A DNA stretch of 64,000 nt from an uncultured Mycoplasmatota bacterium. GTDB lineage: Bacteria; Bacillota_I; Bacilli_A; RF39; UBA660. Below the pieces are notes generated by a model. That model worked only from the letters and a program-made list of their open reading frames with translations, made no database searches and was not told where the DNA came from. Shown here one piece after another: positions 24,650-33,658 of this stretch. Made by a program: the position numbers and the translations under genes. The stretch is from NCBI GenBank assembly GCA_900549625.1, contig URPE01000004.1:15799-79798 (forward strand). Direction: 5' to 3'. Every line of letters starts with the position of its first letter. Position 1 is the first letter of the stretch.

Positions 24650-25349
24650 AAAATCTTTTTAATCTTTTTACTGGACCTTCTTGTTTGTGAGGAGCAAATG
24701 CATTCATTGTTTCGTCCCAGCCTTCAATAACATCCATTAATGTATTATCTCCTCTTTCATCTAAAACATCCCAATATTCTCTAGGAAGTGGACTTTCATT
24801 TACACCTGTGAACATTCTATGTCCTGCTTGTTGTTCTGCTCTAAATTGTCTTCTTCTGCGTTCTAATTCTCTAGGATTAGTTACTTCTTCACCATTAGTA
24901 TAAAATGTTATATCTTCAGCCATTGTTTCTTTCCAACCGAATAATTGGCAATTATCTTTAGCAAATCTTCCTGTAAAGAATGTTTTACGAATTTTCATAA
25001 TATCTTCAAAAGTTAAATCCTTTTTGTATCCAAAATATTTAAGAAGTGCCGCTAAATTACAAGCATCCTTTATAACTATACTATTTTTACCTAAATTTAA
25101 ACAAGTTTCATCATCAGTAACATTAAGAATAGGATAATTTGGAGATCTATATAATAAGTCGTTAGATAATTTATCTTCATTTGGTACAAATAACATACTT
25201 CTATAACTTCTCCAAGAACTTGTACTTAATTGTCCTGGCTTAGTTTTAAAAAAGTCGTGGTCGCCATCATAACGATATATACTATCTGTTCTTACAACTT
25301 CTCCAACATAAATATTATCTCTACACACTACATATTTTTTGTTTTCCAT
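24648..25349 (-). CDS. Hypothetical cytoplasmic protein
   Basis: I do not recognise this 233-residue protein. It has no signal peptide or membrane helix. The first half is beta-rich (KKYVVCRDNIYVGEVVRTDSI, MLFVPNED, YPILNV), the middle has KDACNLAALLKYFGYKKDLTFEDIMKIRKTFF, and the last third is arginine- and glutamate-rich (ELERRRRQFRAEQQAGHRMF). AAAGGGAGG gives a strong start, and a promoter lies at 25377-25405. The gene is monocistronic with terminators on both sides, suggesting an independently expressed housekeeping or lineage-specific protein. Confidence 0.7.
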   Translation of the reverse strand: MENKKYVVCRDNIYVGEVVRTDSIYRYDGDHDFFKTKPGQLSTSSWRSYRSMLFVPNEDKLSNDLLYRSPNYPILNVTDDETCLNLGKNSIVIKDACNLAALLKYFGYKKDLTFEDIMKIRKTFFTGRFAKDNCQLFGWKETMAEDITFYTNGEEVTNPRELERRRRQFRAEQQAGHRMFTGVNESPLPREYWDVLDERGDNTLMDVIEGWDETMNAFAPHKQEGPVKRLKRF

Positions 25350-25376
25350 ACAAAAACCTCCCTTTAATTGCTATAT

Positions 25377-25405
25377 ATAATAGCATAAATTAGTTAAAAT
25401 TACAA
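25377..25405 (-). promoter_or_regulatory. Promoter of the 24648 gene
   Basis: On the minus strand, TTGTAA, 17 bases, TATTAT with an extended TGc. It lies 28 bases before the start codon. Confidence 0.65.
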
Positions 25406-25499
25406 ATCTTAATTTGTTTTATAAATCACAATATGTTTAAACTTCACTTGTTTTTTACGTGTATTTATAGTAACATTTCATTATATATGGGGTGAGATT

Positions 25500-28400
25500 A
25501 TGAAGAAAATTTTAGATGGAAATAAAGCAGCAGCATTGAATGCTTATTTATTTAGTGAAGTGGCCGCAATTTATCCGATTACGCCTTCTAGTACTATGGC
25601 AAGTGAAATAGAATTATTAAAAGATAAGAATAAAAAAAATCTATTTCATGAAAGTGTAGAGATAGAAGAAATGCAAAGTGAAGCTGGGGCTGCAGGGGCG
25701 ATGCATGGGGCGTTATTAACAGGGTCTTTAGCGACAACTTTTACAGCTAGTCAAGGACTACTTTTAATGATTCCTAATATGTATAAAATGGCAGGTGAAT
25801 GTCTACCTGGTGTTATTCATGTGGCTTCAAGAACTATTGCTACACACGCTTTATCGATTTTTGGCGATCACTCTGATATTTATGCAGTTCGAGATACTGG
25901 ATTTTGTATTTTAGCAAGCAGTAGTGTAGAAGATGCTTATTATATGTCTATCGTAGCTCATTTAGCTGCTATTAAAGGGTCTTTGCCATTTGTACATTTT
26001 TTTGATGGTTTTAGAACTAGTCATGAAATTAATGTTATTGATGGGTTAGATGATAAAGATATACTTAGTCTTATTAATAAAGATGCTTTAAATAGATTTA
26101 AAGAAAGAGCTTTAAATGTTGGTAAGGCTATGCAATATGGTATGAGTGAAATGGAAGACATATATTTTCAAAGTGTTGAAGCACGTAATAAGTTGTATGA
26201 AGATATGCCTAATATTGTTAATGATTATATGGAAAGTATTAATAAACTTGCTCATACGAACTATAAACCATTTACTTATTATGGTGATGAAAAGGCTCGT
26301 TTTGTAGTAGTTAGTATGGGTTCTGTTTCTGATACAATTAAATTAGTAATAGATAAAGAAAATAGACAAGGGGGGAGTTATGGTTTAGTTGAAGTACATT
26401 TATATAGACCATTTAGTAAAAAATATTTTTTAGATGCTTTACCTAAAACAAGCGAAGTAGTAACTGTTTTATCAAGAGTTAAAAATCATGGTAGTATGGA
26501 ACCTCTTTATTTAGATGTTTTAAATGTTTTAAAAGATAAAAAAATAACAGTTTTGGGAGGACATTATGGATTATCTGGTAAAGATACAACCCCTAGTGAC
26601 ATTTATAGCGTACTAAAAATGATGGAAGAAAATCCAGTTAATGACTTTTCCTTAGGAATAGTTGATGATGTTACAAATAAAAGTTTGAAACCTTGCAAAT
26701 ATGAACTTGATATGGCATGGGTAGAAGCACAAATATTTGGCTTTGGTAGTGATGGCATGGTTACTTGTAGTAAAGACATTTTAAATATTTTAGGTAATAA
26801 TTATTATGTACAAGGTTATTTTGCTTATGATTCTAAAAAATCTGGTGGTGTAACAGTTAGTCATTTAAGATATGGTAAAGATAAAATAAAAGCGCCTTTT
26901 TATGTTACTAATAGTAAAATAATTGTTGTTACTAAGGCTAGTTATTTTAAAGAGTTTTCTTTATTAGATACATTAGTTAAAGGGGGTACTTTAATTGTAA
27001 ATAGTAAAGATACTGAGTTTTTAAATAATTTAACTTTAGAAAACTATGAAAATTTAAAGAATAAAAATATTAAGTTATTTATAGTAGATGCGGATGAGTT
27101 AGCAGAATTACATCATATACCAGGAAAAATAAGTATGATTATGGAGGCTGTTATATTAAATATGCTTGGTATTACTGATTATGAAGAAATATTAGTTAAA
27201 AGAATTAAGGAAAAGTTCATTAGTAAGGGTGAAGATATTGTTAATAATAATATTTTATCGATAAAAGATGCGACTAAGAATGTTTATAGAATAGAACAAG
27301 TAATTGGTAATAGTTTGGAAGATAAATCAAAAGATGTATTTGACGTGATGAAGAAAAGATGTGGTAACTTACTTAAAGTAAGTGAATGCATGTCTTTTGC
27401 AAATGGAGCTTTCCCTGGTGGTAATAGTAAAAGAGAAAAAGGATTCAATACAACAAAAGCACCTAAATGGAATAAAGATTATTGTATACAATGTGGTATG
27501 TGTTCCCTTGTTTGTCCACATGGGGTTATAAGACCATTTTTGACGGATAAAAATATAGGTTTAAAAGAACTTGGTAAGGGTAATAATAATTTTATTATTA
27601 GTGTATCAGAACAAAATTGTACAGGATGTGGTTTATGTATAGAGGCTTGTCCTGGTAAGAATGGTATAAAGGCTTTAGAGTTTGGGGACCCATGTTTAGA
27701 GAAACAGCGAGAGTTTGATTATTATGAAAAAAATAATAAAAATGATGAAACTATAAGTGCTTATACGGTTAAAGGAAGTCAATTGTTAGAACCAAAATTT
27801 AAATATTCGGGAGCTTGTGCTGGTTGTGGGGAAGCTTCTTATATAAAACTAATGACACAGTTATATGGTGATAATATAGTGATAGCAAATGCAACAGGAT
27901 GTTCATCTATATATGGCGGGTCTACCCCTTATACGCCTTACAGTATACCATGGGCTAATTCTTTATTTGAAGATAATGCCGAGTTTGCTTTAGGAATGCA
28001 TTTATCTTATCAAAATAAACAAAAGAGAATAAAGAATATTATGGAAGGTACTAAAGAACTAGTTACTAGTGAGGTAAAAGAGTTATTTTGTGAATACTTA
28101 GAAAATTGTAATGACTACAAAAAGACTAGAGAAATAAAGAATAAGTTAGAAAATATGGAAATACCTTATGACTTACGAGAATTACTTAATTATATTCCAG
28201 CACGCATGGTGGTAGCAGTAGGTGGAGATGGTTGGGCTTATGATATTGGTTTTGGTGGGCTTGATCATGTGTTACATAGTAATGAAAACATAAAAATAAT
28301 GGTGCTTGATACGGAGGTTTATTCTAATACGGGAGGACAAGCTAGTAAGTCGACAAGACTAGGGGCAGTGGCCGAGTTTACTAATATGGGTAAGAAAACA

Positions 28401-28838
28401 CAAAAAAAAGATTTGTTTAGATATGCAATGGGAATACCAAATGTTTATGTAGCAAGTGTTTCTTTAGGGGCTAGTCCTATGCAAACTATTAGGGCTTTTA
28501 AAGAAGCAATGGAACATGTAGGACCAAGTTTATTAATTTGCTATTCACCATGTATTGAACAAGGAATTAAAAATGGTATGACGTGTTCTTTAGAAGAACA
28601 AAAGTTAGCGATTAAGGCAGGTTATAATTTACTTATGCGTTATGATGGGACAAGTGAGACACTTACTATTGATTCAAAAGAACCAGATTTTGGCTTATAC
28701 GAAGAATTATTAAATAAAGAAGTTCGTTATAAAGCTTTAAAGATTAAAGATGAGAATTTAGCAAATGAATTATTAAAAATGCAGAAAGATAATGCTATTA
28801 AACGTTATAAGTATTATGAAAATTTGGTGAAAAAGTAG
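25500..28838 (+). CDS. nifJ: Pyruvate:ferredoxin (flavodoxin) oxidoreductase
   Basis: This 1112-residue single-chain enzyme oxidises pyruvate to acetyl-CoA and CO2, passing electrons to ferredoxin or flavodoxin. Domains are in the usual order: the N-terminal domain (AAALNAYLFSEVAAIYPITPSSTMASE), domain II, a two-cluster ferredoxin-like insert (CIQCGMCSLVCP near residue 661 and CTGCGLCIEACP near 707), then a TPP-binding C-terminal domain with CAGCGEASY, GGDGWAYDIGFGGLDH and SNTGGQASK. The oxygen-sensitive clusters indicate anaerobic pyruvate metabolism. It is transcribed alone. Confidence 0.96.
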   Translation: MKKILDGNKAAALNAYLFSEVAAIYPITPSSTMASEIELLKDKNKKNLFHESVEIEEMQSEAGAAGAMHGALLTGSLATTFTASQGLLLMIPNMYKMAGECLPGVIHVASRTIATHALSIFGDHSDIYAVRDTGFCILASSSVEDAYYMSIVAHLAAIKGSLPFVHFFDGFRTSHEINVIDGLDDKDILSLINKDALNRFKERALNVGKAMQYGMSEMEDIYFQSVEARNKLYEDMPNIVNDYMESINKLAHTNYKPFTYYGDEKARFVVVSMGSVSDTIKLVIDKENRQGGSYGLVEVHLYRPFSKKYFLDALPKTSEVVTVLSRVKNHGSMEPLYLDVLNVLKDKKITVLGGHYGLSGKDTTPSDIYSVLKMMEENPVNDFSLGIVDDVTNKSLKPCKYELDMAWVEAQIFGFGSDGMVTCSKDILNILGNNYYVQGYFAYDSKKSGGVTVSHLRYGKDKIKAPFYVTNSKIIVVTKASYFKEFSLLDTLVKGGTLIVNSKDTEFLNNLTLENYENLKNKNIKLFIVDADELAELHHIPGKISMIMEAVILNMLGITDYEEILVKRIKEKFISKGEDIVNNNILSIKDATKNVYRIEQVIGNSLEDKSKDVFDVMKKRCGNLLKVSECMSFANGAFPGGNSKREKGFNTTKAPKWNKDYCIQCGMCSLVCPHGVIRPFLTDKNIGLKELGKGNNNFIISVSEQNCTGCGLCIEACPGKNGIKALEFGDPCLEKQREFDYYEKNNKNDETISAYTVKGSQLLEPKFKYSGACAGCGEASYIKLMTQLYGDNIVIANATGCSSIYGGSTPYTPYSIPWANSLFEDNAEFALGMHLSYQNKQKRIKNIMEGTKELVTSEVKELFCEYLENCNDYKKTREIKNKLENMEIPYDLRELLNYIPARMVVAVGGDGWAYDIGFGGLDHVLHSNENIKIMVLDTEVYSNTGGQASKSTRLGAVAEFTNMGKKTQKKDLFRYAMGIPNVYVASVSLGASPMQTIRAFKEAMEHVGPSLLICYSPCIEQGIKNGMTCSLEEQKLAIKAGYNLLMRYDGTSETLTIDSKEPDFGLYEELLNKEVRYKALKIKDENLANELLKMQKDNAIKRYKYYENLVKK

Positions 28839-28899
28839 GATTTTATAACACAATGGTTGTTTGTTATGATAGAATGATTACTGGAAGTGAGGATTTTTT

Positions 28900-29499
28900 A
28901 TGAAATTTTTAAGAAATGGACTATTTGTAGTTATTTTAACTTTTTTGTTTACTTTAAATGTAAATGCTTCTGTTAAAGGAGAAACACTTAAAGAAGCATG
29001 TGAAGCAGAAGGACTAACTTGTAATTTTAAAGAGAAAGATACTAGTAAGTTACCAAGTGTATATGTTTTTCGTGGTACTGGTTGTGGGTATTGTAAAAGA
29101 CTTATTACACATTTAGCAAGTATTTATGATGAATATAGTGATAAAGTTAATATTGTTTTATATGAGGTAACTAGTAATCAAGACAATTATGCTTTATATG
29201 AAAAGGTAGCTGCTAAGTTTTCTGATACTGTACAAGGATATCCTTATTTAGTAATTGGTAAAACTAAGTTTGATGGTTATGCTAGTAGTTTTGATAGTGA
29301 TATTAAAGCAGCCTTAGATAACATGAATAGTGAATCATATGATGTTGTGGCTGAAGTTAATGCTGGTAATACTGATATTGTTGAAGCAGAAAGCGTTAAC
29401 AGTGAAGAAAAGAATAATACAGGAGCAGTTTTAGCTTTTATATTTGGTGTAGTTGTTGTTCTTGGTGTTATTATGGGTTATAGTGTTAAAAAGAAATAG
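28900..29499 (+). CDS. Membrane-anchored thioredoxin-like protein
   Basis: The 199-residue protein has an N-terminal signal peptide ending near NVNASV, a thioredoxin fold with the redox motif GTGCGYCKRL, a probable cis-proline in GYPYLVI, and a C-terminal membrane helix (about residues 176-195) with a KKK tail. It would act outside the membrane, probably reducing, isomerising or forming disulfides in exported proteins. The many cysteine-containing secreted proteins in this window are plausible clients. GTGAGG lies before the ATG. No CcdA or DsbB partner is adjacent. Confidence 0.75.
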   Translation: MKFLRNGLFVVILTFLFTLNVNASVKGETLKEACEAEGLTCNFKEKDTSKLPSVYVFRGTGCGYCKRLITHLASIYDEYSDKVNIVLYEVTSNQDNYALYEKVAAKFSDTVQGYPYLVIGKTKFDGYASSFDSDIKAALDNMNSESYDVVAEVNAGNTDIVEAESVNSEEKNNTGAVLAFIFGVVVVLGVIMGYSVKKK

Positions 29500-29519
29500 A
29501 TTTAAGTCTATTTTTTTTT
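29494..29519 (+). terminator. Terminator after the thioredoxin-like gene
   Basis: AAATAGA and TCTATTT pair around TTTAAG, overlapping the stop codon, with a run of Ts. Confidence 0.65.
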
Positions 29520-29588
29520 GATGTTAATTAAATTATAAAATTTAATGATTATGGAACAATTTATATGTTTTATCTGTTAGTTAAAGAT

Positions 29589-29612
29589 AAGTAGTAATGC
29601 TACTTTCTTTTT
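29589..29612 (+). terminator. Possible terminator or attenuator ahead of the GT2-TPR gene
   Basis: AAGTAG and CTACTT pair around TAATG and are followed by TCTTTTTTT. It sits about 30 bases before the start of the 29641 gene rather than directly behind a gene. Confidence 0.45.
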
Positions 29613-29640
29613 TTATTCATATAATATTTTGAGGTGACTT

Positions 29641-30717
29641 ATGAATAAATTAAAAGTAGTTGTTTATGCTATTGCTAAAGATGAAAGTAAATATGTTAAT
29701 AAATGGGTAAGTTCAATGAGTGAGGCTGATGAAATAATTGTTTTAGATACAGGGTCAACTGATGATACAGTAGAGTTATTAAAAAAACAAAATGTTAAAG
29801 TTTATGAAAGTAAAATTAGTCCTTGGCGTTTTGATACAGCGAGAAATAAGTCTTTAAGTTATGTAGCAAATGATACTGATATATGTGTATGTACTGATTT
29901 AGATGAGGTATTTGAAAGTGGTTGGCGTAAAATACTAGAAGAAAATTGGGAACCTGGTATTACTACAAGAGCTCGTTATAATTATAATTGGAAATTAGAT
30001 GAAGAAAATAATCCATTAGTAAGTTTTTGTATTAATAAAATTCATGGGCGTGACAATTATACTTGGACTCATCCTGTCCATGAAGTTTTAGAGTGTTCTA
30101 AAGAAGAAAGGGAAAAATACGTTCCTATTACTTTGAATCATTATCCAGATAAAAATAAATCGCGGTCTTCATATTTGCCTTTACTAGAATTAAGTGTTAA
30201 AGAAAGTCCAGAAGATGATCGTAACCTGCATTACTTAGGCCGTGAATATATGTTTCATAATAGGTGGCTTGATGCGATTAAAACACTTCACAAGCATATC
30301 CATTGTCCTTTTGCTACCTGGAAAGATGAAAGATGTGCTTCCATGCGTTTTATGGGACGTTCTTATGATGCTTTAGGACTATCTGAAGAAGCTGAATATT
30401 GGTTTTTACAAAGTATAAAAGAAGCTCCATATTTAAGAGAAGGGTATGTTGAACTTGCTAGTTTTTATATTTTAAAAGATAATTATGAGTCTGCTTATTC
30501 GTTACTTAAAAAGGCTTTAAAAATTAAAGAAAAAAGCAAATCTTATATAAATGAAGAATTTGCTTGGAATGATGCTTTTTATGATTTACTTAGTCTTGCA
30601 GCATATTATACTAATCATAAAAAAGAATCTCTTACTTATGTTAAGAAAGCTATTAAATTAAATCCTAAGAATACTAGGTATCAAGAGAATTTAAGTATTA
30701 TTAAACAAAATTTATAA
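29641..30717 (+). CDS. Family 2 glycosyltransferase with C-terminal TPR repeats
   Basis: The 358-residue protein has a GT2 domain with AIAKDESKYVNKW, DEIIVLDTGSTDDT and the metal motif CTDLDEVF, then a helical C-terminal half with TPR-like repeats (HYLGREYMFHNRWLDAIKTL, EAEYWFLQSIKEAPYLREGY, ALKIKEKSKSYINEEFAW). GT2-TPR proteins of this type glycosylate proteins or peptides (SunS-like) or wall components. No substrate peptide is adjacent. GAGGTG precedes the ATG. The gene is separate from the main polysaccharide cluster. Its end overlaps the convergent sortase gene by 6 bases. Confidence 0.8.
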   Translation: MNKLKVVVYAIAKDESKYVNKWVSSMSEADEIIVLDTGSTDDTVELLKKQNVKVYESKISPWRFDTARNKSLSYVANDTDICVCTDLDEVFESGWRKILEENWEPGITTRARYNYNWKLDEENNPLVSFCINKIHGRDNYTWTHPVHEVLECSKEEREKYVPITLNHYPDKNKSRSSYLPLLELSVKESPEDDRNLHYLGREYMFHNRWLDAIKTLHKHIHCPFATWKDERCASMRFMGRSYDALGLSEEAEYWFLQSIKEAPYLREGYVELASFYILKDNYESAYSLLKKALKIKEKSKSYINEEFAWNDAFYDLLSLAAYYTNHKKESLTYVKKAIKLNPKNTRYQENLSIIKQNL

Positions 30718-32256
30718 TCTTTTAGCGTGAATAACTAATCTTTCATTGTCTCCTGTACAAGTGGATAAAGTAAGTAAGTAATCTTCACTTGTAACAGATA
30801 TATCAAAATTAGTTATACTTCTTTCTTTTACTTTATCTATATATTCTTGTTTATCTTCTAATGTGTCAAAAGAAACTCTTAAATAATCACTTGTTTTTCT
30901 TATTGTATAAATAGAAAATATTTGCCAGTTCATTGTTTCATACATAGTATTAAAACTAATTATTAAATTGTCTTTGTTTGTATACCAACTAGAGTTAAGA
31001 GCTCTATGCAAAGTGCCAAACATAACTCCACTATAGTACATATTGTGGCCATATATGATGGTATTATCATTTAAAAATTTATCTGAGTTTCTAAAGTCCA
31101 TATAAATCCAACCATTTTTATCATTTTCACCATAGAAGTTTTTCTTTAAATAATAGTCATTGTCGGCATATTGAACTACAGGATAATCAACATTAGTATT
31201 ATTAACTTTTAAATAACCAACTACATCTTTATTTATTTCTAAAAGAGAGGCAATATACTTATTTTTTATGATAAGTCCTTCTTCTGTTTTTTCTTCTATG
31301 TTAGTGTCATTATTTTTTTGTTCATCTATTTTCTTTTGGACAGCCTCACTAATACTACTGACTTCCCTCATAGCTAAATAATTACTAGTCATAACATAAC
31401 CTACTGTTCCTAAAAGTAAAACAACTAAAATAATGCCACATACTTTTAATGTATTTAAACTTATTTGTTTCATTAAATTACTTTTAATATATTCATCAGA
31501 ATAAACAAGATTAATATATATTTTTTTACTTTTATACTTTTTATTTAGATTTTTTAAATAATGGAATTCTTCTTCACTATTAATATTTTCGCAGATGCCA
31601 ATACTAACATTTTTAACACGATAAGCCAAAAGTGTCTCTAATAAAAATTCTAAATCCATTCTATTATATTTGTAAATTAAAATTCTTTTTAAATATTTAT
31701 TAATTTTTAAGAATGATTCAAAGTCTTCTTTGTCTTCATCGGTTAGAGTGTTTTGTAATTTAATTTCTTTTTTGTAAAATATTTTAGCATAATCAGTAAG
31801 AAAGTTATTTTGCATAAAATTAGAAATATAGAAAACTTCACTATGGGTTGTAACTAAAACATGGTGTTTATCTAGATAATCGAGCATGAAATTAGCTACT
31901 TCATAACAATCAAGTTCTTTAATAGAGTTTTTTACAATTACTTCACAAAGACTATATGGTATACATTCTTTGTTTTTAATACTTACTTTTTGAATAGCAA
32001 TATTCTTAAATAAAGATAACATGAATAATGCAATACTTGCATTTTGGAAAGTAAGGGTATTAATATGATTCATACTACATAATTCTTTGAAAAAAGGGAT
32101 AACTATTTTTTTGTTTTCTAAAATATAATCATCACTAAAAACAATTTCACTATCACTTATTATGTTTGTATTCATTAAGTCTTCTCTTATTAAAGAGTTT
32201 CTTTTATAAGCAAAATATAAAGTATTACCTTGTATTTGAATAACAATTTTCTTCAT
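30712..32256 (-). CDS. Oversized class B sortase with an N-terminal cytoplasmic domain
   Basis: The last 200 residues are a sortase B domain with VGYLKVNNTNVDYPVVQ, the histidine in IIYGHNMYYSG (H404), LSTC (C500) and the arginine in ERLVIHAK (R506), so all three catalytic residues are present. A single membrane helix lies at about residues 263-285. The first 260 residues have no signal peptide and no domain that I recognise; they would face the cytoplasm. Ordinary sortase B proteins are about 230-290 residues. The ATG at 32256 is chosen for its GGTGGT site; a TTG lies 12 bases upstream. It is divergent from an NPQTG surface protein, its likely substrate. Confidence 0.85.
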   Translation of the reverse strand: MKKIVIQIQGNTLYFAYKRNSLIREDLMNTNIISDSEIVFSDDYILENKKIVIPFFKELCSMNHINTLTFQNASIALFMLSLFKNIAIQKVSIKNKECIPYSLCEVIVKNSIKELDCYEVANFMLDYLDKHHVLVTTHSEVFYISNFMQNNFLTDYAKIFYKKEIKLQNTLTDEDKEDFESFLKINKYLKRILIYKYNRMDLEFLLETLLAYRVKNVSIGICENINSEEEFHYLKNLNKKYKSKKIYINLVYSDEYIKSNLMKQISLNTLKVCGIILVVLLLGTVGYVMTSNYLAMREVSSISEAVQKKIDEQKNNDTNIEEKTEEGLIIKNKYIASLLEINKDVVGYLKVNNTNVDYPVVQYADNDYYLKKNFYGENDKNGWIYMDFRNSDKFLNDNTIIYGHNMYYSGVMFGTLHRALNSSWYTNKDNLIISFNTMYETMNWQIFSIYTIRKTSDYLRVSFDTLEDKQEYIDKVKERSITNFDISVTSEDYLLTLSTCTGDNERLVIHAKRL

Positions 32257-32382
32257 GTATACCACCAATTTCTATTCTCTTTATTATAATATCATATTTT
32301 ACACACTTTGTGTGTATTTACACTAGAATTTGTAAAAAAGTAAAATTAAGATGAAAAATGTAGAAAAAATGTATTTTTATGG

Positions 32383-32388
32383 TATAAT
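32383..32388 (+). promoter_or_regulatory. Extended -10 promoter of the NPQTG surface protein
   Basis: TGgTATAAT, with a weak -35 (TAGAAA, 16 bases upstream). It is in the divergent region shared with the sortase gene. Confidence 0.55.
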
Positions 32389-32423
32389 TGGTCTATAATA
32401 AAAAAAGAAAGAAGAGGTATATG

Positions 32424-33128
32424 ATGAAAAAAAGAAATTTTGTATGGTTTGTTTTAATGCTAGTTAGTGTACTAGGTTTTCCAATGAGTACTTATGCTGC
32501 TAGTGGTGCTATTTTCGGAGCAAATTCTGATGGTTATGTTAGTTCAACAAAAACATTTGATGAAGCTAAGACTACTTTAAACGGTAATGCTGTAAGTGTT
32601 CAAAATCAAGGTGATAGTACAGTTATTTACTTAGGTGTTAAGGTTACAGATGGTACTGTTAATAATTTCAATGCGACATTAACTTTATCAAAATCAACAT
32701 TTAAGTTTAAAAAATATGCTCGTGCTTCTGGTTGGAGTGGCTCTATTAAAGACAATGGCGATGGAACTATCAGTGTTAATTTAACAAATGCTACTGGTGT
32801 TACAAAATCAACTGGTGACGCTAATGGTAATAACTTAGTTGCAACAATTACATTAGATGCATCTGGGGCTACATCTACAGATACTTGTGAAATTGGTTTA
32901 AAACAAAACACTACTACTACTGAAACACCAAAATGTAAAATTGAAAATGGTAAATACTATGATAACAGTGGTAAAGAAGTAACTGAAGCTGAATACAAAG
33001 CTGCTTGTGAAACTACTGAAAATCCTCAAACAGGTTCATTCTTGCCATATGCTGTAATTGTTGGTGGCGTTTTAGTTGCTGGTGCATTATATTTCATGAC
33101 TAAGAAAAATAAAATATATCATATATAA
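32424..33128 (+). CDS. Sortase-anchored surface protein (NPQTG signal)
   Basis: The protein has about 234 residues, with a signal peptide ending at TYAASG, a beta-rich domain (about residues 30-155) resembling a cohesin-like or jelly-roll fold (STVIYLGVKVTDGTVNNFNA, then GTISVNLTNATG), a threonine-rich spacer, and a KYYDNSGKEVTEAEYKAAC segment. It ends ENPQTGS, a hydrophobic helix and MTKKNK, a complete sorting signal. AGAAGAGG lies 6 bases before the ATG at 32424 (another ATG is at 32421). The adjacent divergent sortase B is the likely anchoring enzyme. The ligand is unknown. Confidence 0.8.
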   Translation: MKKRNFVWFVLMLVSVLGFPMSTYAASGAIFGANSDGYVSSTKTFDEAKTTLNGNAVSVQNQGDSTVIYLGVKVTDGTVNNFNATLTLSKSTFKFKKYARASGWSGSIKDNGDGTISVNLTNATGVTKSTGDANGNNLVATITLDASGATSTDTCEIGLKQNTTTTETPKCKIENGKYYDNSGKEVTEAEYKAACETTENPQTGSFLPYAVIVGGVLVAGALYFMTKKNKIYHI

Positions 33129-33134
33129 TTAAGG

Positions 33135-33154
33135 GCAAGGAAACTTGCTTTTTT
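33135..33154 (+). terminator. Terminator after the NPQTG surface protein
   Basis: GCAAG and CTTGC pair around GAAA and are followed by six Ts. Confidence 0.75.
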
Positions 33155-33161
33155 CTTTGAC

Positions 33162-33190
33162 TTGAAATATCTTAGAAATTTGTTTATACT
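33162..33190 (+). promoter_or_regulatory. Promoter of the pilin-like gene pair
   Basis: TTGAAA, 17 bases, TATACT, 21 bases before the first start codon. Confidence 0.65.
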
Positions 33191-33211
33191 TGTATTAGAA
33201 AGTAGGATTTT

Positions 33212-33658
33212 ATGAAGAAAGGGTTTACTTTGATTGAAGTATTAGCAGTTTTAGTTATTTTAGCACTTTTAGCTTTGGTGGCTGTTCCTGGGGCAATGCG
33301 TATTTCAGGGGATATGAAAAAAGAGTTGTATTGTAAGAAAGTTAATCTTATTTTAAATGATATTAAAAGATATGGAGATGAACATATAAGTAGTTTAAGT
33401 ACTAGTTGCTATAAACAATTTAGTGTTAAAGAAATTGTAAGTATGGGTATTACTAAAAGAGAAGATAAAGATAGTGATATATATATTAAAAATCCATTTA
33501 CTAATTTAGCTATGGATGATGATAAAATACTTCTTTATGTTAAAAATAATCGGGCATATGCTTATTATGTTCCTAGTTATAGTGATGATGCAGATTTATT
33601 AAAAAAAGAATGTAATTTGCAAATAATTGATATTAATAATGTGAGGTTGTGTAATTAA
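33212..33658 (+). CDS. Type IV pilin-like (pseudopilin) protein
   Basis: The 148-residue protein starts MKKGFTLIEVLAVLVILALLALVAVP, a class III prepilin signal with cleavage expected after glycine 4 and glutamate 5 of the mature N-terminus (E at residue 9). The hydrophobic helix mediates assembly or membrane storage. The C-terminal domain includes four cysteines and a YCKKVNLILNDIKRYGDEH segment shared with the next protein. No prepilin peptidase, assembly ATPase or platform protein is in the window, so it would rely on machinery elsewhere or serve as a simple membrane protein. Confidence 0.85.
   Translation: MKKGFTLIEVLAVLVILALLALVAVPGAMRISGDMKKELYCKKVNLILNDIKRYGDEHISSLSTSCYKQFSVKEIVSMGITKREDKDSDIYIKNPFTNLAMDDDKILLYVKNNRAYAYYVPSYSDDADLLKKECNLQIIDINNVRLCN

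Noticed and set aside
28839..28900. Inverted repeat TAACA...TGTTA after PFOR as a terminator
   Set aside because: It is short, AT-rich and not followed by a T run.
32627..32911. Minus-strand frame inside the NPQTG surface protein
   Set aside because: It lies wholly inside a clear secreted-protein gene and shows no independent start signals.
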